The notes below the pieces were generated by a model. The model searched no databases, had not been told where the DNA came from, and saw only the letters and a program-made list of their open reading frames with translations. Made by a program: the position numbers and the translations under genes. 43,509 bases of DNA. Source: Streptomyces sp. XM83C (lineage in GTDB: Bacteria; Actinomycetota; Actinomycetes; Streptomycetales; Streptomycetaceae). Below are positions 26,454-34,908 of this stretch, one piece after another (position 1 is the stretch's first letter; the number at the start of each line of letters is the position of its first letter). The DNA lies in the NCBI RefSeq assembly GCF_023072675.1, contig NZ_JALLGL010000012.1:1-43509 (forward strand), in the 5' to 3' direction.

Positions 26454-27941
26454 ATGACGACAATCGCCAGCGGCACCGACACCCTCACCCGCGACGCCCT
26501 CACCGTCCTCCAGCCCGGCTTCACCGGCACCACAGCCCCCGACTGGCTGCTGCGCCGCCTCGGCGAGGGCCTCGCCTCCGTCGGCCTGTTCGGCCGCAAC
26601 ATCGCCACCGCCGACCAGGTCGCCGCCCTCACCGCCCAGCTGCGCGCCGAACGCGACGACGTCCTCGTCGCCGTCGACGAGGAGGGCGGCGACGTCACCC
26701 GCCTCGAGGTGCGCACCGGCTCCAGCTTCCCCGGCAACCACGCCCTCGGCGCCGTCGACGACCCGAAGCTCACCCGTGCCGTCGCCCACGAGCTGGGCCG
26801 CCGCCTCGCCGCCTGCGGCGTCAACTTCAACTGGGCCCCGTCGGCCGACGTCAACTCCAACGCCGCCAACCCGGTCATCGGGGTGCGCTCCTTCGGCTCC
26901 GACACCGCCCTCGTCGCCCGGCACACCGCCGCCTACGTCGAAGGCCTCCAGGCCGCCGGTGTCGCCGCCTGCACCAAGCACTTCCCCGGCCACGGCGACA
27001 CCGCCGTCGACTCCCACCACGCCCTGCCCCGCATCGACGCGAGCGCCGACGTCGTCGCCGAACGCGACCTCGCCCCCTTCCGCGCCGCGATCGAGGCCGG
27101 CACGCGTGCGGTGATGAGCGCCCACATCCTCGTCCCCGCGCTCGACCCCGAGCACCCGGCGACCCTCTCCCGCCGCATCCTCACCGACCTGCTGCGCGGC
27201 GAACTCGGCTACGACGGCCTCATCGTCACCGACGGCATGGAGATGCAGGCCATCTCCGCCACCTACGGCATCGAACGCGGCAGCGTCCTCGCCATCGCCG
27301 CCGGCGCCGACGCGATCTGCGTGGGCGGCGGCCTCGCCGACGACGAGACCGTACGGCGCCTGCGCGACGCCCTGGTGACCGCCGTACGCGCCGGTGAACT
27401 GCCCGAGGAACGCCTCGCCGACGCCGCCGAACGCGTCCGCCGCCTCGCCCGCTGGACCGCCGCCGCCCGGACCGGCGCCCCGGCCGGCCCCGCCGACCCG
27501 GAGGTCGGACTGCACGCCGCGCGCCGCGCCCTGCGCGTCACCGGCGGCGACTCCTTCACCCCGCTCACCGAGGCGCCGTACGTCGCCGCGTTCAGCCCCG
27601 TCGCCAATATCGCCGTCGGTGACGAGACGCCCTGGGGCGTCGCCGCCGAGCTGGCCCGGCTGCTGCCCGGCACCGAGACCGGCAGCTTCGCCGGGGAGGA
27701 CGCGGGCCCCGCGGCGCTGGTGGCGGCCGGGGAGCGCCGTATCGTCGCCGTGGTCCGCGACGAGCACCGGCACCCCTGGATGGGCACGGCCCTCGACGTC
27801 CTCCTCGCGGCCCGCCCCGACACCGTTGTCGTCGAGATGGGCCTCCCGCAGTCCGCGCCGCGCGGCGCCCTCCACCTCGCCACCCACGGCGCCGCCCGCG
27901 TCTGCGGCCGGGCGGCGGCCGAGGTCATCGCGGGGGCGTAG
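26454..27941 (+). CDS. dasD: DasD, family GH3 beta-N-acetylglucosaminidase
   Basis: A cytoplasmic (no signal peptide) 495-residue enzyme expected to split imported chitobiose to GlcNAc. The GH3 N-terminal barrel carries KHFPGHGDTAVDSHHALP, the NagZ-type loop that supplies the His general acid/base, and the nucleophile Asp in IVTDGMEMQAI. A second domain (about 340-495) is weaker in motif. It is downstream of dasABC in the same direction, and the operon ends at the 24-bp hairpin. Confidence 0.92.
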   Translation: MTTIASGTDTLTRDALTVLQPGFTGTTAPDWLLRRLGEGLASVGLFGRNIATADQVAALTAQLRAERDDVLVAVDEEGGDVTRLEVRTGSSFPGNHALGAVDDPKLTRAVAHELGRRLAACGVNFNWAPSADVNSNAANPVIGVRSFGSDTALVARHTAAYVEGLQAAGVAACTKHFPGHGDTAVDSHHALPRIDASADVVAERDLAPFRAAIEAGTRAVMSAHILVPALDPEHPATLSRRILTDLLRGELGYDGLIVTDGMEMQAISATYGIERGSVLAIAAGADAICVGGGLADDETVRRLRDALVTAVRAGELPEERLADAAERVRRLARWTAAARTGAPAGPADPEVGLHAARRALRVTGGDSFTPLTEAPYVAAFSPVANIAVGDETPWGVAAELARLLPGTETGSFAGEDAGPAALVAAGERRIVAVVRDEHRHPWMGTALDVLLAARPDTVVVEMGLPQSAPRGALHLATHGAARVCGRAAAEVIAGA

Positions 27942-27955
27942 CGGGACCGGGGCAG

Positions 27956-28007
27956 CACACAGGCCGGGCGCCGGCTCCCCTCAGGGAGCCGGCGCCCGGC
28001 CTGTGTG
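27956..28007. terminator. 24-bp bidirectional terminator between dasD and nagB
   Basis: A perfect 24-bp inverted repeat (27956-27979 with 27984-28007) and a 4-nt loop lie between convergent dasD and nagB. It serves both directions. Confidence 0.9.
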
Positions 28008-28050
28008 TGAAGTGGCAGGGTGCCCCCGGCACGTGGCCGGGGACCGCCGT

Positions 28051-28836
28051 CTAGAGACCCTGCCACTCCGGCTTGTCGGCATAGGTGTGCCGGAAGTAGT
28101 CGGCCAGCTTCAGCTTGGACGCCGCCGCCTCGTCGACCACCACCGTGGCGTGCGGGTGCAGTTGCAGCGCCGACGCCGGGCACACCGCCGCCACGGGCCC
28201 CTCGACGGTCGCCGCGACCGCGTCGGCCTTGCCCTCGCCCGTGGCCAGCAGCACCAGGTGCCGGGCCTCCAGGATGGTGCCGATGCCCTGCGTGATGACG
28301 TGGTGCGGCACCTGCTCGATGTCCCCGTCGAAGAAGCGCGCGTTGTCCACCCGGGTCTGCTCGGTGAGCGTCTTGATCCGGGTGCGGGAGGCGAGCGAGG
28401 AGCAGGGCTCGTTGAAGCCGATGTGCCCGTCGGTGCCGATGCCCAGCAGTTGCAGATCGACCCCGCCCGCCTCGGCCAGCGCACGGTCGTACGCCTCGCA
28501 GGCCGCCTGTACGTCGTCCGCGGTGCCGTCCGGCCCCATGAAGTTCTCCATCGGCACGCCGAGCGGCTCCAGCACCTCGCGGCGCAGCACGGAGCGGTAG
28601 GACTCCGGGTGGTCGGCGGGCAGCCCCACGTATTCGTCGAGCTGCGCGATCCGCGCCCGCGAGGCGTCGACGGCGCCGGAGCGGACCTTCGCGGTCAGGG
28701 CCTGGTAGATCGGCAGCGGGGTCGAGCCGGTGGCGACGCCGAGCAGCGCGTCCGGCTTGCGGCGCAGCAGTTGCGCCATGGCCTCGGCGATGAGCTCGCC
28801 GCCCGCTGCGGCGTCCGGAACGATCACAACTTCCAC
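28051..28836 (-). CDS. nagB: Glucosamine-6-phosphate deaminase
   Basis: NagB converts glucosamine 6-phosphate to fructose 6-phosphate and ammonia and so drains the DasR inducer. The 261-residue protein has GVATGSTPLPIYQAL (phosphate loop), QLDEYVGL with the catalytic Asp, and the GIGTDGHIGFNEP motif. It starts at GTG 28836 (VEVVIVPD). A dre lies 50-65 bp upstream. Confidence 0.97.
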   Translation of the reverse strand: MEVVIVPDAAAGGELIAEAMAQLLRRKPDALLGVATGSTPLPIYQALTAKVRSGAVDASRARIAQLDEYVGLPADHPESYRSVLRREVLEPLGVPMENFMGPDGTADDVQAACEAYDRALAEAGGVDLQLLGIGTDGHIGFNEPCSSLASRTRIKTLTEQTRVDNARFFDGDIEQVPHHVITQGIGTILEARHLVLLATGEGKADAVAATVEGPVAAVCPASALQLHPHATVVVDEAAASKLKLADYFRHTYADKPEWQGL

Positions 28837-28885
28837 GCTGGCCTGCCGTTCTGGGGAGGGGGCTGGAGAGGGCCCGGTAGGACTA

Positions 28886-28901
28886 TGTGGTTTAGACCAA
28901 T
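28886..28901. promoter_or_regulatory. DasR-binding site (dre) at nagB
   Basis: TGTGGTTTAGACCAAT matches the dre consensus at the TGGT and TAGACCA cores. It lies 50 bp before the nagB start, in the expected promoter zone. Confidence 0.82.
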
Positions 28902-29618
28902 CTAACAGAGTCGGCCGCCGCCGCCCATGCGATCCGTACCCTGGGACGCGGCGGGTCGCAGGGGCCCGGCCCGGCCGGTGCAGGGCCTCTCGGGAGTGTC
29001 GTCCGCGGGTGCGACGGTCGCCTTTCGTGGGGGGCGTGCATCGGCGGGGAGCGGCCGGTGTCGCGTAATTCGCACGCTCCGCGGGGCTCCGGACCCGGCC
29101 GGGTGCGGCTAGGCTTCGCAGAGCGGCGGTCGCCCGCGCCCTCGGGGTGCCGGCAAATCCGCCGTCGACGCATGGACACGCAGAGTGGTCTAGTCCACAA
29201 TGCTTGCAGGACCCCGCGCTCCGGCGCGGAGAACGACGCGCGACGGAGCGCGGATCGAGCCTCCGCCTTCCCCGCACAGGAAGGCGGATCGAGGAACCGG
29301 AGCTCTCTGCCCTGACTGCCCCGGCTCCTCGTCCTTCGGCCGACCGGGACCGCACACCCCACGGCCGATATTGCTCCGGGCTGCGGTGCCGGGAGGGTTG
29401 AGGGTCCCTCCCAGGCGCCGCGGCCCGCGGGTGTTTCCGGGCCCGGAAGCCCCTGCTCCGGCCTTGGCCGCACCCGCCCCCCTCCGGCTGTCCCGGTCTC
29501 GCCCTGCGGCTTTCCGGACCTGGCCCTCGGTCCGTCCCGGACCTGGCTCACGGCCTTTCGGCCCCACCCCTCCCGCTGTCCCGCCCGCGTCGATTCGGGC
29601 CCGCCCCTACCGGCGGGT
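28902..29618. other. Gene-poor gap between nagB and pdtaS
   Basis: About 720 bp without a convincing reading frame; frames that cross it are Arg/Pro-rich and repeat-like. It holds an isolated dre (29184-29199), a hairpin CCGCGC-TCCG-GCGCGG just after it, and a 9-bp stem (29263-29271 with 29279-29287). A small RNA or lost gene is possible. Confidence 0.5.
29184..29199. promoter_or_regulatory. Orphan DasR-binding site (dre)
   Basis: AGTGGTCTAGTCCACA is one of the best dre matches in the window, yet it lies about 350 bp from nagB and 430 bp from pdtaS with no gene between. Its target is unclear. Confidence 0.75.
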
Positions 29619-29624
29619 TACGCT
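29619..29624 (+). promoter_or_regulatory. -10 element of leaderless pdtaS
   Basis: TACGCT lies 7 nt before GTG 29632, the spacing of a transcript that begins at the start codon. No Shine-Dalgarno is present. No good -35 is seen. Confidence 0.5.
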
Positions 29625-29631
29625 CGCTGAC

Positions 29632-31107
29632 GTGCCCTCCATGAACGAACTGGTCCGCCAGCACACCGCCCTCGACGACTCCGACCTCGAGTGGCTCCAC
29701 CTGCTGGTCTCGGAGTGGCAGCTGCTCTCCGACCTGTCCTTCGCCGACCTGGTCCTGTGGGTGCCCACCAGCGACGGCACACGCTATGTCTCCGTGGCCC
29801 AGATGCGGCCCAACACGGGCCCGACGTCGTACCAGGACGACATGGTCGGCCATCTCGTCCCGCGTGGCCGCCGACCCATGCTGGACGCCGCTCTCGACGA
29901 GGGCCGTATCGTCCGCGAGGGCGACCCGGAGTGGCGTGAGGAGGTCCCCGTACGGGTCGAGTCGATCCCCGTACGCCGCGAGGGCAGGGTCCTCGGGGTG
30001 ATCGCCCGCAACACCAATCTGCTCACCGTGCGCACCCCGAGCCGGCTGGAACTGACCTATCTGCAGAGCGCCTCCGACCTCGCGCAGATGATCGCGGCCG
30101 GTACGTTCCCCTTCCCCGACCAGCAGGTCGACATGGACGCCTCGCCGCGCGTCGGGGACGGCCTGGTCCGGGTGGACGCCGACGGCATCGTCCAGTACGC
30201 CTCCCCGAACGCCCTGTCCGCCTACCACCGGCTGGGCCTCGCCGCCGACCTGGTCGGCCATCACCTCGGGCAGCTCACCGCCGAACTCGCCCCGACGCGC
30301 GGGCCGGTGGACGAGGCGCTGGCGAAGGTGGCGAGCGGCTGGGCGCCGCGCGAGTTCGAGATCGAGGCCAATGACGGGGTCATCCAGTTCCGGGCGATCC
30401 CGCTGAAACCGAAGGGGACGCGCATCGGCTCGCTGGTGCTGCTCCGGGACGTCACGGAACTGCGGCGACGCGAACGGGAGTTGATCACCAAGGATGCGAC
30501 CATCCGGGAGATCCACCACCGGGTGAAGAACAACTTGCAGACCGTCGCCGCGCTGCTGCGGCTTCAGGCCCGGCGGATCGAGTCCGAGCGGGGCCGGGAG
30601 GCGCTGGAGGAGGCCGTGCGCCGGGTCGGGTCGATCGCGATCGTGCACGAGACGCTGTCGCAGAACCTCGACGAGCGCGTGGAGTTCGACGACATCGCCG
30701 ACCGGGTCCTCGCGATGGTCGCCGAGATCTCCCCGGGCAAGGTGACGGGCCGGCGCTCCGGGCGGTTCGGCATCCTGGACGCCGAGGTGGCGACGCCGCT
30801 GTCGATGGTGCTGACGGAGATCCTTCAGAACGCCCTGGAGCACGGTTTCCGCGAGGGCGACACCGGCACGGTGGAGGTGTCGGCGGTGCGCGGCGGCACG
30901 ACGAAGGAGGCGCGGCTGCTCGTCACCGTGCAGGACGACGGGGTCGGTCTGCCGGAGGGCTTCGACCCGCACCGCTCGGGCAACCTGGGGCTCCAGATCG
31001 TACGGACCCTGGTGGAGGGCGAGTTGGGCGGTACCTTCGACATGGTCCCGGCGCCCGAGAGGGGCACGCGGGTGATCCTGGACATTCCGGTACGGGCGCA
31101 GAAGTAG
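29632..31107 (+). CDS. pdtaS: PdtaS-type sensor histidine kinase
   Basis: A soluble 491-residue kinase: an N-terminal GAF-like domain (about 15-150), a PAS domain (about 165-275), then a HisKA_2/HWE-type module with IREIHHRVKNNLQTVAALLR (phosphoacceptor at His295/296) and an ATPase domain (NALEHGF N-box, DDGVGLPEG G1, GNLGLQIV G2). It corresponds to mycobacterial PdtaS, which phosphorylates the RNA-binding antiterminator PdtaR; no such partner is adjacent. The GTG at 29632 (VPSMNE) is chosen because of the -10 placement; ATG 29641 is the alternative. Confidence 0.88.
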   Translation: MPSMNELVRQHTALDDSDLEWLHLLVSEWQLLSDLSFADLVLWVPTSDGTRYVSVAQMRPNTGPTSYQDDMVGHLVPRGRRPMLDAALDEGRIVREGDPEWREEVPVRVESIPVRREGRVLGVIARNTNLLTVRTPSRLELTYLQSASDLAQMIAAGTFPFPDQQVDMDASPRVGDGLVRVDADGIVQYASPNALSAYHRLGLAADLVGHHLGQLTAELAPTRGPVDEALAKVASGWAPREFEIEANDGVIQFRAIPLKPKGTRIGSLVLLRDVTELRRRERELITKDATIREIHHRVKNNLQTVAALLRLQARRIESERGREALEEAVRRVGSIAIVHETLSQNLDERVEFDDIADRVLAMVAEISPGKVTGRRSGRFGILDAEVATPLSMVLTEILQNALEHGFREGDTGTVEVSAVRGGTTKEARLLVTVQDDGVGLPEGFDPHRSGNLGLQIVRTLVEGELGGTFDMVPAPERGTRVILDIPVRAQK

Positions 31108-31233
31108 CGTCGGCCGCCCGGCCGGTGGCGCGCCCATACGCCGGAGGGTGCCGCTTCACGGGGCATACCTCCAAATGGCCCGTACGGCAAGGGCGTTGAG
31201 GCCGATGTCACACTCCGTGTCCGGACAGCGAAA

Positions 31234-31259
31234 AGCCCCGGACCGGTGGGTCCGAGGCT
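31234..31259 (-). terminator. wblE terminator
   Basis: An 11-bp stem with one mismatch (31234-31244 with 31249-31259) is followed on the minus strand by TTTTCGC, so it ends wblE transcription. The other bases of 31108-31384 show no gene. Confidence 0.75.
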
Positions 31260-31384
31260 GATGCTCGACTGCTGCTCTGCTATCTCAAGCGCGTCGGGGG
31301 TACTGCGCGCTGCGGCTCGGGGGCGGGAGATGCGTACGCGCTGTACGCGCCGCCAAGCTCAGGCTGTCAGCAGGGGTGCGCGGG

Positions 31385-31642
31385 TCAGGCGGAGGCCTGA
31401 CGGGCCCGGTTGCGGGCGGCGCGGCGCTTCATCGCGCGGCGCTCGTCCTCGCTGAGGCCACCCCAGACGCCGGAGTCCTGGCCGGACTCGAGCGCCCACT
31501 GCAGACACTGCTCGATCACCGGGCAGCGACGGCAGACGGCCTTGGCTTCCTCGATCTGCAGCAGCGCAGGACCGGTGTTGCCGATGGGGAAGAAGAGCTC
31601 GGGGTCTTCCTCGCGGCAAACGGCGTTGTGACGCCAGTCCAT
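31385..31642 (-). CDS. wblE: WblE, WhiB-like iron-sulphur regulator
   Basis: An 85-residue member of the Wbl family, orthologous by size and motifs to mycobacterial WhiB1, an essential 4Fe-4S protein that senses nitric oxide. The cluster ligands are Cys9, Cys37, Cys40 and Cys46 (VCRRCPVIEQC); the G[VI]WGG turn reads SGVWGGLSEDERR, followed by a basic C-terminal AT-hook-like tail. It probably acts with the housekeeping sigma factor. AAGGAGAGG precedes the ATG. The 318-bp leader holds two promoter candidates and a Crp-like site. Confidence 0.95.
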   Translation of the reverse strand: MDWRHNAVCREEDPELFFPIGNTGPALLQIEEAKAVCRRCPVIEQCLQWALESGQDSGVWGGLSEDERRAMKRRAARNRARQASA

Positions 31643-31685
31643 GGCTGCTACCTCTCCTTGGTATTACGTGCAAGTTGCTTGTGAA

Positions 31686-31701
31686 TGTGAACGCTTTCAC
31701 G
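31686..31701. promoter_or_regulatory. Crp-like site upstream of wblE
   Basis: TGTGA-ACGCTT-TCACG matches the TGTGA-N6-TCACA Crp operator. It sits in the spacer and -10 of a candidate proximal promoter (minus strand TTGAGG 31706-31711, CACATT 31684-31689). In Mycobacterium tuberculosis the whiB1 promoter is controlled by the Crp homologue, so this may be a conserved circuit. Confidence 0.5.
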
Positions 31702-31818
31702 AATCCCTCAACAAGGGAAGGGCCGACCGCCGGGTTCCCCGGCGTGGTCCTGGGTTTGTAGAGGGGTTCTGGTGATCAGTGGAGGCCGGTCTTGCGGGCC
31801 GTCCCGATCGCCACGTAG

Positions 31819-31869
31819 AGACTCGCAAACCTCGGCGACGGATACAACCCCTTCCGGAAAGTTTTTTTT
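31819..31869 (-). promoter_or_regulatory. Distal promoter candidate of wblE
   Basis: On the minus strand TTGTAT (31842-31847) and GAGTCT (31819-31824) are spaced by 17 bp, and a run of eight A residues (31862-31869) lies upstream like an UP element. An A8 run is striking in such GC-rich DNA. Confidence 0.4.
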
Positions 31870-31960
31870 GATTCTTCGGTGTCGACTAGGTCACAGCCGT
31901 ACTTCCATGGGGTGGATCCTGGCCTAAACGTTCGAGTGAAAGGACTTTGGGCCCTTCTGC

Positions 31961-32929
31961 TCACACAATCACACGCAGTGCACGGCGTACGCCTGTGAAC
32001 GTCACGCTGGTTCGCAGGCCCAGGTGGTCACCGTCCATCTGAAGGGGCAGCGGCACCTTCGAATGCAAGGTGAACTGCTCCAGGTCGTGCAGGGTGGTGG
32101 CGTGCTTGCCGCGCGGGCCGCGCTCCGGGGACGAAGTGAGCAACTGGGTGCCATACCGGGCAACCGAGGCGGTGGACAGACGGCTGAGAGCGAACACGTC
32201 GAGCCCGCAATCGAACGAGGCTTTAGGCGACGCATAGATCGGGCGATTGCCCAGGAACGTCCACGGCGAGGTGTTCGAGACTATCGAGAGCACGAGATCC
32301 GTGACCGGCTCCTCGCCCTCGCGCTCCAGCGTGATCGTGCCGTGCCGGCGGTTCGGCTCGCCGAGCAGTTGGCGCACCACCTGGCGGACGTAGAGCGCGT
32401 GCGTCGACTTCTTGCCGCGCTCGCGCTGCTGCTCGACCCGGCCGACCACACCCGCGTCGAAGCCCAGGCCGGCGTTGAAGGTGAACCAGCGGTGCGGCAC
32501 CTCCGCGTCGTCCGTACCGGGCGTGCCCGAGGCCAGACCCAGGCCGACGGTGCGTTCGCTGCCCTCGCGCAGCGCGTCCAGCAGGGCGCCGGTCGCCTCC
32601 ACGGCGTCGTTCGGCAGGCCGAGGGCGCGGGCGAAGACATTGGTGGAACCGCCGGGGACCACGGCGAGGCCGGGCAGCCGGTCGGGGTCGGGTCCCGCGT
32701 GCAGCAGACCGTTGACGACCTCGTTGACCGTGCCGTCGCCGCCGAGTGCCACCACGAGGTCGATGTCGTCGCCGAGCGCCGCCTGCCGGCCCAGGTCACG
32801 CGCGTGGCCGCGGTACTCGGTGGTGACCGCCTCCAGCTTCATCTCACTGGCGAGTGCGTGGATGAGCACGTCACGTGTCCGTGCACTGGTGGTGGTAGCC
32901 GCCGGATTGACCACGAGAAGTGCACGCAT
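31961..32929 (-). CDS. Diacylglycerol/lipid kinase family protein
   Basis: A 322-residue ATP-dependent kinase of the DAGK/YegS/sphingosine-kinase fold. GGDGTVNEVVNG at about residues 63-74 is the nucleotide-binding signature, and LAVVPGGSTNVFARALGLP and FNAGLGFDAGVV follow in the family order. A phospholipid or phosphatidylinositol-type substrate is likely but not shown. The ATG at 32929 has TACCCT 7 nt upstream and no Shine-Dalgarno, so it is probably leaderless. wblE lies downstream on the same strand with its own promoters. Confidence 0.88.
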   Translation of the reverse strand: MRALLVVNPAATTTSARTRDVLIHALASEMKLEAVTTEYRGHARDLGRQAALGDDIDLVVALGGDGTVNEVVNGLLHAGPDPDRLPGLAVVPGGSTNVFARALGLPNDAVEATGALLDALREGSERTVGLGLASGTPGTDDAEVPHRWFTFNAGLGFDAGVVGRVEQQRERGKKSTHALYVRQVVRQLLGEPNRRHGTITLEREGEEPVTDLVLSIVSNTSPWTFLGNRPIYASPKASFDCGLDVFALSRLSTASVARYGTQLLTSSPERGPRGKHATTLHDLEQFTLHSKVPLPLQMDGDHLGLRTSVTFTGVRRALRVIV

Positions 32930-33077
32930 GACGTGCAGGGTACCTACTGGGTGGTACTGCGCCCAGCGCGAGGTAGGGATCGGGTAAGAGACCGGACCCC
33001 GGAACGGGCCGGCGCGGGGGTGCGGTCACGGGTCCTGCGACGGGGGCGACCGTCCGGCGCCCGTCCCGCGACGGCGG

Positions 33078-33173
33078 CGAGACGGGCGGCGAGACGCGCC
33101 ACGAGACCGGCCGTGAGACGCGCCACGAGACCGGCCGCGAGACCGGCCGCGAGACGCGCCGCGAGACGGGCCC
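33078..33173. repeat. Eight 12-bp tandem repeats
   Basis: Eight consecutive units of the form CGAGACSSGCCR fill 96 bp of the 324-bp gap between the divergent lipid-kinase and membrane-protein genes. Units 3, 5 and 6 are identical (CGAGACCGGCCG). The rest of 32930-33253 contains only the two leaderless promoters. Confidence 0.75.
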
Positions 33174-33253
33174 CGGACCGGCCGCGGGAACAGCCGGCGG
33201 CGGCACGGGACCGGCCCCCGGGGACGGCATCCCCGGGCGGATACCCTTCTGGG

Positions 33254-33694
33254 GTGAGCAGTGAGCAGACCACCAGCACCGGCCGCCCCGCCGGCCCCCG
33301 CCCGCGGCGACTGACGTACGCCGCCGCGCTCGCCGCCCTGGAGGGGCTCGCGCTGGTCGCCGGCGGGGTCTGGATGCTCGTCCTCGGCTTCACCGGGGAC
33401 CCCGACGACCGGGGGCAGGCCGTCACCGGCGGCATCACCCTGATCGTCCTGGCGCTGCTGCCGCTGCTGGCCGCCCGCGGGCTGCTCGCCCGTCGCAGCT
33501 GGAGCCGCGGCCCGGCCGTCATCACGCAGATCATGGCGCTGCCGGTCGCCTACAGCCTGCTGACCTCCGACGGCCCCGGCATCCCGGTCGGCATCGTCCT
33601 CGCCGTCGTCGCCGTCACCTCGCTCGTCCTGCTGGTCAACGGGGAGACGACCCGGGCCCTGGGCATCCGCGGACCCGGCGGCGCCCAGAAGTAG
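33254..33694 (+). CDS. Small integral membrane protein of unknown function
   Basis: A 146-residue protein with four hydrophobic helices (about 25-45, 55-75, 88-103 and 112-132) after a hydrophilic start (SSEQTTSTGRPAGPRP). No family motif is recognised. GTG 33254 is chosen because TACCCT at 33242-33247 lies 6 nt upstream, giving a leaderless mRNA. It is convergent with sigH, 98 bp away. Confidence 0.75.
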   Translation: MSSEQTTSTGRPAGPRPRRLTYAAALAALEGLALVAGGVWMLVLGFTGDPDDRGQAVTGGITLIVLALLPLLAARGLLARRSWSRGPAVITQIMALPVAYSLLTSDGPGIPVGIVLAVVAVTSLVLLVNGETTRALGIRGPGGAQK

Positions 33695-33792
33695 TCCGGG
33701 GGCCGACAAGCCTCACCGGGGGCCGAGAAAGCCTCGTGGGCCGGCGCGGCCCCGGCCTCGCCCTCGGGCCGGCGCGAGGGCGGCGCCCGGCG

Positions 33793-34908
33793 TCACTCCT
33801 CGACGAGGAGCTTCTCCCGCAGCTGCGCCAGCGTCCGCGCCAGCAGCCGCGACACATGCATCTGCGAGATGCCGACCTCCTGCGCGATCTGCGACTGGGT
33901 CATGTTGCCGAAGAACCTCAGCAGCAGGATGCGCTTCTCCCGCGGCGGCAGATCCTCCAGCAGTGGCTTGAGGGACTCGCGGTACTCCACGCCCTCCAGC
34001 GCCTCGTCCTCGGCGCCCAGGGTGTCGGCGACCGCGGGAGACTCGTCGTCGGTGTCGGGGACGTCCAGGGACAGCGTGGAGTACGCGTTGGCGGACTCCA
34101 GGCCCTCCAGGACCTCCTCCTCCGAGATGGCCAGCTTCTCGGCCAGCTCGTGCACCGTGGGGGAGCGGCCGTGCTGCTGGGACAGCTCCGCCGTGGCCGT
34201 CGTCAGTGACAGCCGCAGCTCCTGAAGCCGACGCGGCACCCGCACCGCCCAGCCCTTGTCGCGGAAGTGCCGCTTGATCTCGCCGACGACCGTCGGGGTG
34301 GCGTACGTCGAGAACTCCACGCCCCGGTCCGGGTCGAACCGGTCGACCGACTTGATCAGGCCGATCGTCGCGACCTGCGTCAGATCGTCCAGCGGCTCGC
34401 CACGGTTGCGGAAGCGGCGCGCGAGATGCTCCACGAGCGGCAGATGCATCCGGACCAGCCGGTTCCGCAGCTCCGCGTACTCCGGGGTGCCCTCCTTCAG
34501 GCCGCGCAGCTCGACGAACAGCGCCCGTGCGCCGCTGCGGTCCTGCGGGTCGTGCCGCACACCCGGTGCGTTCTGCGTGCCCGGCGTTTCGTGCTCGCCG
34601 TGTCGCTCGTGCTCGCTCATCGTCCCGCCCGTTGCCCTTCCCCGAGCCCTTGCCGGTGCCCGGACAGGGGTGACCCCGACCCGCTCGTCCAGAGGCGTGC
34701 TCCGCGAGGCACCTCCGTGTGCCCGCCGCCCGCCGTCGGGGACGACCGCCTCGGGGTCGTCCTCCGGATGCGGCCGGGCCTGTTCCGGGATGCCGTCGAT
34801 GCCCTCAGCCGTGCGCCGGGCGCCGCCCTGGACCCCCGGAGCGTCCTCGGGAGGCAGTTCCCGTGTGCCGCGCTCTTCGTCCCGCACCGGCCCGTCCCCG
34901 TCCCTCAC
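33793..34908 (-). CDS. sigH: SigB/SigF-family stress sigma factor SigH
   Basis: A 371-residue sigma factor for osmotic stress and development. Region 2: LVRMHLPLVEHLARRFRNRG and DDLTQVATIGLIKSVDRFDP. Region 3: GWAVRVPRRLQELR. Region 4: LPPREKRILLLRFFGNMTQS and EVGISQMHVSRLLARTL. The GTG at 34908 overlaps the anti-sigma stop (GTGA). An internal ATG at 34620 (MSEHERHG) would give a 275-residue form without the disordered, acidic first 96 residues. Several SigH forms from alternative starts and proteolysis are known in S. coelicolor. Confidence 0.93.
   Translation of the reverse strand: MRDGDGPVRDEERGTRELPPEDAPGVQGGARRTAEGIDGIPEQARPHPEDDPEAVVPDGGRRAHGGASRSTPLDERVGVTPVRAPARARGRATGGTMSEHERHGEHETPGTQNAPGVRHDPQDRSGARALFVELRGLKEGTPEYAELRNRLVRMHLPLVEHLARRFRNRGEPLDDLTQVATIGLIKSVDRFDPDRGVEFSTYATPTVVGEIKRHFRDKGWAVRVPRRLQELRLSLTTATAELSQQHGRSPTVHELAEKLAISEEEVLEGLESANAYSTLSLDVPDTDDESPAVADTLGAEDEALEGVEYRESLKPLLEDLPPREKRILLLRFFGNMTQSQIAQEVGISQMHVSRLLARTLAQLREKLLVEE

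Noticed and set aside
23176..27887. Long minus-strand frames opposite dasABCD
   Set aside because: Antisense frames made of Gly/Val/Glu/Asp codon complements of real genes; no start signals or families.
29200..29631. N-terminal extension of pdtaS by about 144 codons
   Set aside because: The added sequence is Arg/Pro-rich without homology, and the -10 at 29619 places the start at 29632.
31776..31964. 62-codon minus-strand frame in the wblE leader
   Set aside because: It covers the distal promoter and A8 tract, has no Shine-Dalgarno and no family; more likely non-coding leader.
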